Translations under genes and position numbers: made by a program
The notes under the pieces: generated by a model
Database searches by the model: none
The model's input: only the letters and a program-made list of their open reading frames with translations
What the model was told of the DNA's origin: nothing
Part shown: positions 18,019-25,875 of the stretch, piece by piece
Numbering within the stretch: position 1 is the stretch's first letter
Layout: every line of letters starts with the position of its first letter
Assembly (NCBI GenBank): GCA_036703315.1
Contig: DATNPH010000026.1
Span: forward strand, 1 to 64,000
DNA: 64,000 nucleotides
Direction of reading: 5' to 3'
Source of the DNA: DATNPH01 sp036703315
GTDB lineage: Bacteria; Cyanobacteriota; Cyanobacteriia; Cyanobacteriales; Coleofasciculaceae

Positions 18019-19494
18019 TTACTTGGAGACGTAGTGAATCCACATGGTTCCGTTGGGACCACACACCCGCTCCATCATGTCATAAGAATAGGTTAAACCT
18101 GCGCCAGTCCTACTCGTGTCATATCCAGAGGAGTACCACTCTCCGTAGGGGTCGTTGACGATCCAGCCTTTTTGGTTGTAACCGATGATCACAATGATGT
18201 GCCCTGAGTCGGTAAAGTAGCCATGAACAATGCAGGGATTGCCCTGATCTAGCCACTTCTTGACATCTTCCCACTTGGCATTACTCTGATAGTCATCTTT
18301 ATAGCCATAAGCCCTAAGAACTTTGGCTAAATCCTCGCCCACATGCCGATCTAAACTATGCTCATAGCAGTACGCATTCAGTTCATCCTCTAGCTGCTCA
18401 CCTTGGGAATTACGAATGGGGTGACCCAAGTAAGCCATACACATCGCCACACTCGTTACATTACATGTTCCGTAGGGGTCTGTCACATTGTCTAGCTGGC
18501 TTAAGTAGGGAACCTTGAGTTGAACTGTATCTGTTTTTGGTGGCGGTACTACTGAGGCTGTCTGTGTGCTGGCAATTGAAGGTTCAGTTAGAGGAGCTAG
18601 TATCTGCGGAGGAACCGAAGGCGCAACTGGATTTGGGTTAGCTCGCCACCGAAGAGCAAATTCAGCAAGCAGGTCAGTGGGTAGTTGCTGTTGCAGCCAC
18701 GCGATCGCACGATCTTGATGCGGCATTTGCCGATAATACTTAAAAACATTTAGCAGTTCAATAGGTACCTGCGTCTGAAGAGTTGCTGTACCAACGCTGG
18801 CATAATTGAAAGACGAATCGGCTCCAGATGCCAATCCGAACCTACTCCCCTTGGAAAGCGCTTGAGTTTGTGTCTCTAATAGTTCCTGTGCCTCGGCACC
18901 TAATATCCCTTTGTAAAGTAGATAGCAAAGAATTGCTGCTGCTCCTACTTGATCTGACTTAGCATACGGGTCAAATTGGTCATCTGTTATGAACTTTCCT
19001 TGATTGGGTTCAGAACCAAAGTGATTAGTACCGTTCCACAGATACTCTGAGTTGATTCCCCGCCTAGCGTAACCGAAACTACCGAACCCATCCCACATCT
19101 CGAAACGCCAAAGCCATGCCGCAATTGAGCGATCTTTGGCTTTGTCATATTTCACCATGCACAGAGCATCAACCGCACTTTCAGTGAATGTGTAGGAAAA
19201 GCCATTGGCGGGTGGAGCAATAGGGCGACCTTCTGGAAAACGGACGGTGCGAACTGTGAGCGGGTCACTATTGTGGAGGTGAGCTTCCTGAAAGTTCGTT
19301 GCCCGATAGTGGAGGATGCCGATGAACCACCAAGGCACAGTTGTTTGGGCTTCTATGGCATCGTAATGCGATCGCAAATTTTCTATGGTTTCAGCAATTG
19401 CCTGAATTTGAGGTAGCCAGCTACCCCTGATTTTGCAACTAGCAAAAAGTTCCTCGTAGCGTGGTTTGAGAACATTAAGCCGGAGATCATTCAT
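18019..19494 (-). CDS. Muramidase-like domain fused to C39-family cysteine peptidase
   Basis: This protein has about 491 residues. The N-terminal half (about residues 20-205) resembles phage-type lysozyme proteins: VPWWFIGILHYRATNF..HLHNSDPL, FTESAVDAL, WDGFGSFGYARRGINSEYLW. After a Pro-rich linker the C-terminal domain (about 325-490) is a C39-like papain fold with candidate catalytic Cys in GTCNVTSVAM, His in SGHIIVIIGY and Asp in VNDPYGEW. The combination suggests cleavage of peptidoglycan glycan plus peptide. No clear signal peptide is seen after the ATG at 19494; a longer in-frame start at 19545 adds 17 residues. Both domain calls are fairly sure; activity is inferred. Confidence 0.82.
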   Translation of the reverse strand: MNDLRLNVLKPRYEELFASCKIRGSWLPQIQAIAETIENLRSHYDAIEAQTTVPWWFIGILHYRATNFQEAHLHNSDPLTVRTVRFPEGRPIAPPANGFSYTFTESAVDALCMVKYDKAKDRSIAAWLWRFEMWDGFGSFGYARRGINSEYLWNGTNHFGSEPNQGKFITDDQFDPYAKSDQVGAAAILCYLLYKGILGAEAQELLETQTQALSKGSRFGLASGADSSFNYASVGTATLQTQVPIELLNVFKYYRQMPHQDRAIAWLQQQLPTDLLAEFALRWRANPNPVAPSVPPQILAPLTEPSIASTQTASVVPPPKTDTVQLKVPYLSQLDNVTDPYGTCNVTSVAMCMAYLGHPIRNSQGEQLEDELNAYCYEHSLDRHVGEDLAKVLRAYGYKDDYQSNAKWEDVKKWLDQGNPCIVHGYFTDSGHIIVIIGYNQKGWIVNDPYGEWYSSGYDTSRTGAGLTYSYDMMERVCGPNGTMWIHYVSK

Positions 19495-19824
19495 TAGAAA
19501 TTCGCGGCTGGATATAGGTTTACAACAGATCGATTGGAAGAACACTCACAGTCGTAGACTTAAGTGGGGTAGTTGACATAGCTTCCTGCAACGGGAGCAA
19601 ACGCCTTGATTAGCTGGCAGCAATCCCACCGACTGAACCTGTTTAAAATTCACCGGAGATTATTCAAAATCTTCCCATATTCCACAAGTCTCGCAAGCTT
19701 AAAATTAGTAAAGCTTTGCTAAATTTGCCTCAAGTTGGACAAGTTAAATCTAGAAAGACTCCCAGGAACGCGAGTACACGAACATTGCACTGAAAATGTC
19801 TCTTCCCCACTCCCCACTTACAGA

Positions 19825-19877
19825 ACCCCGTCATTCCTCCCAGTGGATTTTAGCCCAGGGAGGAATGGCGGCGGGGT
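19825..19877. repeat. Long hairpin resembling an IS200/IS605-type end
   Basis: Arms at 19825-19841 and 19858-19877 pair through CATTCCTCCC/GGGAGGAATG and an outer ACCCCG/CGGGGT stem, with a small bulge. Such hairpins are typical of IS200/IS605 or TnpB element ends. No transposase gene is nearby, so it would be a solo relic. Confidence 0.4.
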
Positions 19878-19879
19878 GT

Positions 19880-19960
19880 TAGTAGTAGTAAACGAGTAGT
19901 GAGTAAAAAAAACTACTAACTACTAACCACTAACTAGTAACTAGTAACCACTAACGATTA
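19880..19960. repeat. Degenerate TAACTAG-type short tandem repeats
   Basis: Many degenerate copies of ACTAACTA / TAGTAACTAG follow the hairpin directly. With it they fill the non-coding gap between the peptidase fusion and the aminopeptidase genes. They look like the short tandem repeats seen at 11141-11245. Confidence 0.5.
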
Positions 19961-20021
19961 CATCTCACGTCATTTATAGGCAGGATGAGCTTAACATCCC
20001 CTATTTTCAAGTTACCTTCAT

Positions 20022-21410
20022 TCAGCAATTAACCTTGACCAGTTGCTCGATCGCCTCCGCATCAGTCGGCAACGCTGATGTCAGCACGTCGCTGCCTGCC
20101 TCTGTTACTAAAACGTCATCTTCAATACGAATTCCCCGAACATCGGAAAACTCGGCAAGACGCTCCCAATTGATGATATTTTGATACTTTGACCGTAGTT
20201 CTGAGTCATTCAAAATGGCTGGAACTTGATAGAATCCCGGTTCAATTGTTACCAGCATTCCAGGTTTCAAGGGTCGATTGAGTCGTAAGTAGCCTAAACC
20301 AAAGCGATCGCTCCTGACTCTTCCCTCTTCATAACCAGCTAAATCCCCCAAATCTTCCATATCATGGACATCTAACCCCAGCAAATGACCAATTCCGTGA
20401 GGAAAGAACAGAGCATGGGCATCCATTTCTACCAAATCTGATACCTTTCCCCGCAGAATGCCCAAATCTACTAATCCTTGGGCAATTACAGATGCTGCTA
20501 ACAGATGAATGTCCAGATATTCGATACCGGGTCGAATTTTGTCGATACAGGCATCATGAGCTGCCAAGACAATATCGTAGAGATCTCGCTGGGTGGGGGA
20601 GAATTTACCTGTGATCGGCCAAGTGCGCGTTACATCCGATGCCCATCCCATCTGTGTTTCGGCACCCACATCGGCAAGCAACAGCTCTCCGGGTTGCAGT
20701 GGGTGGTGATATTGGTCGTTGTGCAGAACTTCTCCATGAACTGTAACAATACTGCCGTAAGCACAAGTCATGTTGTGGGCAATAATCAAACCCTCCATTG
20801 CGCCTCGCACAGCCGCTTCAACTTTCGCGTTAGGTGTTGCCGCCATTCCAGCTTTATGAGCTTCTACGGTGACAGCCGCAGCTTTTCGTAACTCTGATAG
20901 GGCACCTGCATCGTGGCACAATCGCAAAGAAGCGATCGCCTTTGCTAACTCCCGGTCAATACCTTCGGGAGTCTTGGCTGGTGCCACTGAGCGATTCAGA
21001 ATCTGAGGTTGTTGCAAATAAGTAGTAGCACTCTGGAGCGCGATCGTCGCTGCACCCGTTGCCCGATCTGACAATTTTGACAAAGGAAATGCAGCATTTG
21101 CCCCAATCCTGTGAGCAATTTCCTCCCGTTTAGGCATCTCTCCATGCCAGAGAGCACTGCTAGGAGGTGCATCGTCCATATAAAGTTCTAGTAACCCACC
21201 CTTGAGGAAAATTGCCGCATTTTCTAGCGGTAGACCTGCAAAGTAAAGGAAGTGACTGCTGGCACGAAACGGTAAAGGATTTGCTGGAAAGTTGCGCGAA
21301 CTCGCCTGCCCTGACCAAAGAATTACAGGAAAATCAACAAGCTTGGCAAGGCGTTGACGCCGAGCATGCAATGTTGTTGCGAGTGTAGTGTAATCGCTGT
21401 AAGTCTCCAT
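20022..21410 (-). CDS. pepP: Xaa-Pro aminopeptidase (M24B)
   Basis: A protein of about 462 residues that removes an N-terminal residue preceding proline in the cytoplasm. The N-terminal creatinase-like domain is followed by the pita-bread catalytic domain. Metal ligands are visible: Asp in LLADVGAE and Asp in SDVTRTWP, His in PHGIGHLLGL, Glu in TIEPGFY and Glu in RIEDDVLVT. All five are present, so it should be an active dinuclear metallopeptidase. I use the ATG at 21410 (METYSDY); an upstream TTG would add eight residues. It is probably monocistronic, with a lipoprotein gene upstream on the same strand. Confidence 0.92.
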   Translation of the reverse strand: METYSDYTTLATTLHARRQRLAKLVDFPVILWSGQASSRNFPANPLPFRASSHFLYFAGLPLENAAIFLKGGLLELYMDDAPPSSALWHGEMPKREEIAHRIGANAAFPLSKLSDRATGAATIALQSATTYLQQPQILNRSVAPAKTPEGIDRELAKAIASLRLCHDAGALSELRKAAAVTVEAHKAGMAATPNAKVEAAVRGAMEGLIIAHNMTCAYGSIVTVHGEVLHNDQYHHPLQPGELLLADVGAETQMGWASDVTRTWPITGKFSPTQRDLYDIVLAAHDACIDKIRPGIEYLDIHLLAASVIAQGLVDLGILRGKVSDLVEMDAHALFFPHGIGHLLGLDVHDMEDLGDLAGYEEGRVRSDRFGLGYLRLNRPLKPGMLVTIEPGFYQVPAILNDSELRSKYQNIINWERLAEFSDVRGIRIEDDVLVTEAGSDVLTSALPTDAEAIEQLVKVNC

Positions 21411-21535
21411 AAATAAGGAGGGTAAGCAATTCAAACTTCAAAATGCTCTAGCCGAGTGGTGGCAAGGCATTGAGCGACTGCCATAATGTAACTTGAATCA
21501 ACATTAGCTTAGCACAAGACGATTAAATGCAGCGA

Positions 21536-21868
21536 TTATTCTGGATCATCATCAACCTGGCTATCCTGCGCCTTGTCTTTGTTTTGCTCAGATGTCTTTT
21601 TGTCAGCCTTAGTAGGCTGATTTTTGTTAAATTGTTTATCAGCTTTCTTTTGGTAAGACTTAACCGTCGAATTTTCTTTTAATTCCTCATCAGAATTTTT
21701 TTTCTCAGACTTAGCCGGTAAATTTTCCTTTTGTTGCTCAGTGGATTTATCTTGTAGCTTTGGCTGTTGACAGGCTGTGAGGGTTAATCCACTAGTTAGT
21801 AGCAGTAATGCAACAACAGCTAATTTGACCAACATTGTTTTTTTAGATTTTCTGCTTTTTCCAGACAT
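21536..21868 (-). CDS. Small Lys/Glu-rich lipoprotein
   Basis: This 110-residue protein begins with a basic leader and hydrophobic stretch LAVVALLLLTSGLTLTAC, whose LTAC is a lipobox; Cys would be lipidated and the rest exposed at the membrane. The remaining 75 residues are almost entirely K, E, D, N, Q and S, so probably disordered. No family is recognised. The ATG at 21868 is preferred to a TTG at 21889. It lies between pepP and module B without tight spacing to either. Confidence 0.65.
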   Translation of the reverse strand: MSGKSRKSKKTMLVKLAVVALLLLTSGLTLTACQQPKLQDKSTEQQKENLPAKSEKKNSDEELKENSTVKSYQKKADKQFNKNQPTKADKKTSEQNKDKAQDSQVDDDPE

Positions 21869-22058
21869 CAGATATCTTTGAGGTTTCAAATGTACATCTA
21901 ATTATCTAGATACAAACCCTACTGTAAGAGTTCCAGTCTTTCATTAGCAGTACTAAGGTTATCAGCCATTCAAACTTATAACTTTTAAATTTCTCTAACC
22001 TAATGCTATTCAGACTTTCACTGACCGCCACAATACAAGTTGTAAGCTCGACAACTGA

Positions 22059-23195
22059 TTAGTTTCTAGCGGTAGGAGTATCTAGCCTACATACAACTGA
22101 GTTATAGGCAATTTCGTGAGAAGTCAGAACCTCAGAACGATTGCTCGTGGAATCCTCAAAGATTGCTCCTCGCCTGAGCAAGACATGTTTTGTCTGCTGA
22201 GAAATTCCCAGGTTCTTCGCGAAATGAGCATTCTCGACATTTGCCCCCCTTAAGTCAGCATCACTCAGGTTAGCACCGCTCAGGTTAGCACCACTCAGTT
22301 CGGCAATGCTGAGATTTGCACGGATCAGGTTAGCGCTGCCCAGATTGGCAAGACATAAGTTAGCAAGGCTTAGGTCAGCTAGGCTCAGATCCGTGCCCCT
22401 AAGGTCAGCACTACTCAGATTAGTGCGAATTAAGTCAGCTCCCTTTAGGTTAGCGCGAATTAGATCTGCACAAGTCAAATTAGCACGAATGAGGCTGACA
22501 CTGCTCAGATCGGCAAGGCTCAAATTGGCACTTTTGAGGTTAGTTCCCCTGAGTTTTGCGCTGTTAAGTTTAGCATTGCTCAAGTCAGCTTCGTTCAGGT
22601 TAGCACCATCTAGATCGGCACCCTTGAGGTTAGCACTACCGAGGTAGGCACGAATTAAGTGAGCACTCTTGAGGTTGGCATCTCTGAGGTCAGCATTACC
22701 CAAGTTCGCCGCCCTCAGTTTGGCATCGCTCAAGTCGGCACTGCATAGTTTTGCATCACTTAGGTTAGCCCCTCTTAGGTCAGTACTACATAGCGTAGCA
22801 CTGCATAGGTTAGCCTCACTGAGGGTGGCATCACTGAGGTTGGCACCATTCAATCTGGTACTTGTCAGGTTGGCTCTCCTGAGATTGGCTCCCCTGAGGT
22901 TGGCACTCCTGAGGTCAGCTTCATGAAGGTTGGCTTCGACTAAATCGGCTCCCCTGAGATCCGCCCCCGTGAGGTTGGCACCTCTGAGATCCGCCCCCCT
23001 GAGGTTGGCACCCCTGAGGTTGGCTTCGACTAGATCAGCTTTGCTCAAATTGGCACCACTCAAGTCAGACTCAGCAAAGTCTTCAGCAATATTTAGACCA
23101 GCAATGGCTGCTAATTGCTGAAAATTGTCTGTTTGGGCTTCTAGAATCTTCTGGATTAAGACTTGCAGTTCCTGAAAAGATTTGTCATCACTCAT
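22059..23195 (-). CDS. Pentapeptide-repeat protein, module B
   Basis: This 378-residue protein has an N-terminal helical domain (QELQVLIQKILEAQTDNFQQL...IAEDF) homologous to modules A and C. About 55 A(N/D)LRG-type pentapeptides follow, enough for 13-14 coils of a quadrilateral beta-helix. The tail has HFAKNLGIS and RRGAIFEDS. I start it at the ATG at 23195, which overlaps the stop of the upstream CxxC gene as ATGAGTGA, the same eight-base overlap as in module A. Reading further upstream in this frame only reads the CxxC gene out of frame. A scaffold or target-mimic role is possible from the fold; nothing specific is known. Confidence 0.88.
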   Translation of the reverse strand: MSDDKSFQELQVLIQKILEAQTDNFQQLAAIAGLNIAEDFAESDLSGANLSKADLVEANLRGANLRGADLRGANLTGADLRGADLVEANLHEADLRSANLRGANLRRANLTSTRLNGANLSDATLSEANLCSATLCSTDLRGANLSDAKLCSADLSDAKLRAANLGNADLRDANLKSAHLIRAYLGSANLKGADLDGANLNEADLSNAKLNSAKLRGTNLKSANLSLADLSSVSLIRANLTCADLIRANLKGADLIRTNLSSADLRGTDLSLADLSLANLCLANLGSANLIRANLSIAELSGANLSGANLSDADLRGANVENAHFAKNLGISQQTKHVLLRRGAIFEDSTSNRSEVLTSHEIAYNSVVCRLDTPTARN

Positions 23196-23991
23196 ATCGC
23201 AACTCCGCTCGGCTGAGATAGGGCTTGAATTTTGACTCCAGCAAACGCTGGACAATCAGTCTGTCTAACACTGCCCTCTTATTGCGACTCAGATCTGGCG
23301 GCCACAACCCCTCAGCATCAGTCAGACACACATCTCGCTTTGACACTTCAAAGGTTGCTTCTATACGGCAGGGCAAAGCCAGTACATTTAAAGTAGCTAG
23401 CTTTGCCTTCTTCAGTGAGCCTTTTAAAATATATCCACCTACTTCCTCTTCAAAGATCCAGGTAGGATTTTCCTCGGAAACCTTTGTCGTTATGTGACAA
23501 AGGTTTGTTGTTATGTGACAAAAATTAACTTGAGATGGCTCTGTTCTACCCGATTTTTGTTCTGTACCAACCTTTGTCTGGTTTTTGCTGTTGCTTCCAT
23601 TTAAAGATGGGTCTACAGCATGTGTATGAACCTCTCTACCCTTGTGCTCTTTACTACCTTTAGGTTCTTGTCTTGCTATTGAAGTAGAAAGTTCAAAGGA
23701 ACCGTTTAACTTCCGGGATTCATAGGGAGCTTCAGTATTTTCTAGCTTTAATCTCAGTTGTCCACCTTTGAGTCCGAACTTAATGCGGCCCTTCCTCAAG
23801 GATTCCCACTGCTCGTTAAAGTTGATGGTCAAGTGCAGGTCAATTTGCTGTGTTTGGGTGGGGATTTGCCAGAAGTCAAAACCATCTTGGCTATCGGGAG
23901 AAACTAGAATTCCTTCCAATTTCATGTATAGACAATCTGGACAGTTGTTCTCCGGCTCCGGCTGGGGCTTTTTGGGAAAGGAGGGTTGCAT
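23188..23991 (-). CDS. Conserved CxxC protein of unknown family, module B
   Basis: This 267-residue paralogue of the module A protein at 14591-15352 keeps PEPENNCPDCLYMKLEGI, FGLKGGQLRLKL, ESRKLNG, NPTWIFEE, ATFEVS and KPYLSRAELRYE. The CxxC is conserved. The middle linker differs and includes a fresh tandem duplication of about seven codons (FCHITT/LCHITT, near 23482-23525). I use the ATG at 23991, which gives MQPSF, matching the paralogue's MQQPL; an upstream TTG adds two residues. It overlaps the pentapeptide gene by eight bases. No signal peptide. Function unknown. Confidence 0.8.
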   Translation of the reverse strand: MQPSFPKKPQPEPENNCPDCLYMKLEGILVSPDSQDGFDFWQIPTQTQQIDLHLTINFNEQWESLRKGRIKFGLKGGQLRLKLENTEAPYESRKLNGSFELSTSIARQEPKGSKEHKGREVHTHAVDPSLNGSNSKNQTKVGTEQKSGRTEPSQVNFCHITTNLCHITTKVSEENPTWIFEEEVGGYILKGSLKKAKLATLNVLALPCRIEATFEVSKRDVCLTDAEGLWPPDLSRNKRAVLDRLIVQRLLESKFKPYLSRAELRYE

Positions 23992-24118
23992 TGCCAAGCT
24001 GGAATCAGTGGTAGAAGCTCTTACCTATAAAGGTACATGACACTGTAATCCAATGGCTGGAACTACTGCTGAACCTTTACAATGAGATGCACAATACCAC
24101 TCGCTGAAGGCTTACTCA

Positions 24119-24175
24119 CAGCCGCCCCGCTCTTGTTGTCCACCCGCTTCTAGGGGTGGGAGGTCTTGAAGGCTC
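24119..24175 (-). repeat. IS200/IS605-like terminal relic
   Basis: On the minus strand it reads ACCTCCCACCCC..., a stem with GGGTGG, then CAAGAGCGGGGCGGCTG (24119-24135). The same 17 bases occur at 34408-34424 on the plus strand, preceded by a similar CCTCCCAC segment. It is probably the end of a lost transposon. It lies in the 307-base gap between modules B and C; TAG/TAA-rich short repeats follow at 24180-24270. Confidence 0.45.
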
Positions 24176-24298
24176 GGGGTTAGTGCTTAGTAAGGGAGTG
24201 GTTGGTAGCTCGTAACTATTCCTGCACTAGGAAGCTATAGCCCTACTAACCACTCGCCTACTAACTGGCAATCCCATGTACTTCAGTGGTGGGATGGG

Positions 24299-25195
24299 TT
24301 AACCAGCTGTCAAAATTAAAGAATCCTTTCTAGTTGATTCCTCAAAGATTGCTCCTCGCCGCATCCAATAAAGTTTTGCTTGCTCAGAAATTCCTGAGTT
24401 CCTTGCAAACTTAGCCTTTTTCAGCTTCGCCCCGCTTAAGTTGGCGTCACTCAGGTTAACTCCATGTAGGATAGCCCCACTGAGATTGGCTCCGCTCAGA
24501 TTGGCTCCGCTCAAGTCTGCTGCACTCAAGTTGGCTTCCCTCAAGTCAGCAATACTCAGATCCGTACAGATTAGATCTGTGCCACACAGGTTAGCTGCCC
24601 TAAGGTCGCTACCGATCATATCAGCGAGGCATAGGTTAGCACGCATCAAATCGGCATGTCTCAAATCTGCGCGTATGAGGTTAACTCCGCTTAGGTTAGC
24701 ACCGTCTAAGCTGGCTCCTCTTAGATTGGTTCCGCCCAGGTTAGCTCCACCCAAGTTGGCACGGCTCAGCTCAGCACCACCCAAGTTGGCTCCTCTCAAA
24801 TCCGCACGGCTCAGGTCAGCACGGATGAGGTTAGCACGGATAAGGTTAGTAAGGACAAGATTTGCCTTACTTAAAATGGCATCGCTTAAGTCAGCCCGCA
24901 TCAGGTTAGCACGTTTGAGTACGGCATTATGAAGGTTGGCTTCACTCAAGTTTGCCCCGCTTAGAAGGGAACCCCGAATATTAGCACCGCTCAGATTAGT
25001 ACCGCTCAGGTCAGCGCCGGTTAGGTTAATACCTTTGAGCCGGGTACTTCTCATATCGGCTCCCGCAAAATCTTCAGCAGAATCTAGACCAGCAATTTTC
25101 ACGATTTCAGAAAGATTGTCTGTTTGTGCTTCTACAACACCTTGGATCAGGTCTTGCAGCTCTTGGAGTGATTCTTCATCAATCATGTGAACCAT
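24299..25195 (-). CDS. Pentapeptide-repeat protein, module C
   Basis: A protein of about 298 residues with the shared N-terminal domain (LQELQDLIQGVVEAQTDNL...SAEDFAG), about 42 pentapeptides and the tail FARNSGIS...RRGAIFEES. The start is at 25195 (MVHMIDEES) or 25186 (MIDEES). A longer frame back to 25294 should not be trusted, because its extra residues are an out-of-frame reading of a decayed CxxC gene. Unlike modules A and B it has lost its partner, so it is an orphan. Whether it is still expressed is uncertain, although its own frame is intact. Confidence 0.85.
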   Translation of the reverse strand: MVHMIDEESLQELQDLIQGVVEAQTDNLSEIVKIAGLDSAEDFAGADMRSTRLKGINLTGADLSGTNLSGANIRGSLLSGANLSEANLHNAVLKRANLMRADLSDAILSKANLVLTNLIRANLIRADLSRADLRGANLGGAELSRANLGGANLGGTNLRGASLDGANLSGVNLIRADLRHADLMRANLCLADMIGSDLRAANLCGTDLICTDLSIADLREANLSAADLSGANLSGANLSGAILHGVNLSDANLSGAKLKKAKFARNSGISEQAKLYWMRRGAIFEESTRKDSLILTAG

Positions 25196-25376
25196 ATTGC
25201 AACTTTGCTCGACTGAGATTGGGCTGAATTTTGGTTTCGATATAGGCACAGGATAACTAGCCTTTCTAACACTGCCCTCTCTCTGGAGTGTCAAGTGGCA
25301 TGTTCTTGAATTCCATATAGAAGCAGTTAGAGCATTGATATTAGGTTCAGGTGGGGATGTTGCTAAGAGAAGCCAT
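25196..25376 (-). pseudogene. Remnant of the CxxC protein gene, module C
   Basis: On the minus strand the ATG at 25376 is followed by stops. Downstream, one frame reads QCSNCFYMEF, matching the NCPDCLYMKLEG block of the module B protein. Another frame reads RAVLERLV, and a third KIQPNLSRAKLQY, matching its AVLDRLI and FKPYLSRAELRYE C-terminus. The middle of about 190 codons is deleted and two or more frameshifts are present. It abuts the start of the module C pentapeptide gene exactly where an intact partner would overlap. Confidence 0.75.
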
Positions 25377-25704
25377 TGCTCAGCAAAGCAATAGCTGTGT
25401 TAGCTTGCTTTAACTACTTTTGAAAAGGTTTGCTAACGACAACAAACAGCTGAATGCTTAAGTTGAGAGAAACTAAAAACTTTGCCGAGTTATTAGCAAA
25501 TATCGCTGTAGACAACGGTGATGATACCTATTCACCGTTTTTTCTGTGTTCAATAGGTCTGCTTAAAGCTTATATATTTGATATCACAATTAAGTAGTCT
25601 ATATGATTACTTTATAAAAAGTTATAAATTCTATAAAAAAATCACAAAATGTAGTTATTTCGAGTTATAGGCTACTGTAAGTAGGTAGACAAAATTAAAC
25701 ATAA

Positions 25705-25769
25705 GGTGGGCATTGCCTACCTCAATGTTTTAGTCCTCTTCCCCCAGAGAATCATGGACAATGCCCACC
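25705..25769. terminator. Inverted repeat downstream of the DUF3685 gene
   Basis: A perfect 11-base pair, GGTGGGCATTG (25705-25715) and CAATGCCCACC (25759-25769), lies 107 bases past the end of the minus-strand DUF3685 gene. It may be a terminator or a common cyanobacterial palindromic repeat. The rest of 25377-25875 is AT-rich with no genes. Confidence 0.45.
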
Positions 25770-25875
25770 CTACAATCGGGTTGTGTTTATTCATGTCCAT
25801 CCAGTTACATGTAATTTACATTCTGGTAAGAGGCGATAGGTAAGAGGGCAGCTTAGTACCCCTTTTAGTAAAAAA

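Noticed and set aside
22250..23080. CRISPR-like regular repetition
   Set aside because: The periodicity is that of pentapeptide codons (15 bases) in an open reading frame, with no spacers or cas genes.
22306..23121. Arg/Leu/Ala-rich open frames antisense to the module B pentapeptide gene
   Set aside because: Same cause: the repeat pattern keeps the opposite strand free of stops. No ribosome site or homology.
25195..25294. N-terminal extension of the module C pentapeptide protein
   Set aside because: It is an out-of-frame reading of the decayed CxxC gene, and homologues A and B start at the equivalent of 25195.
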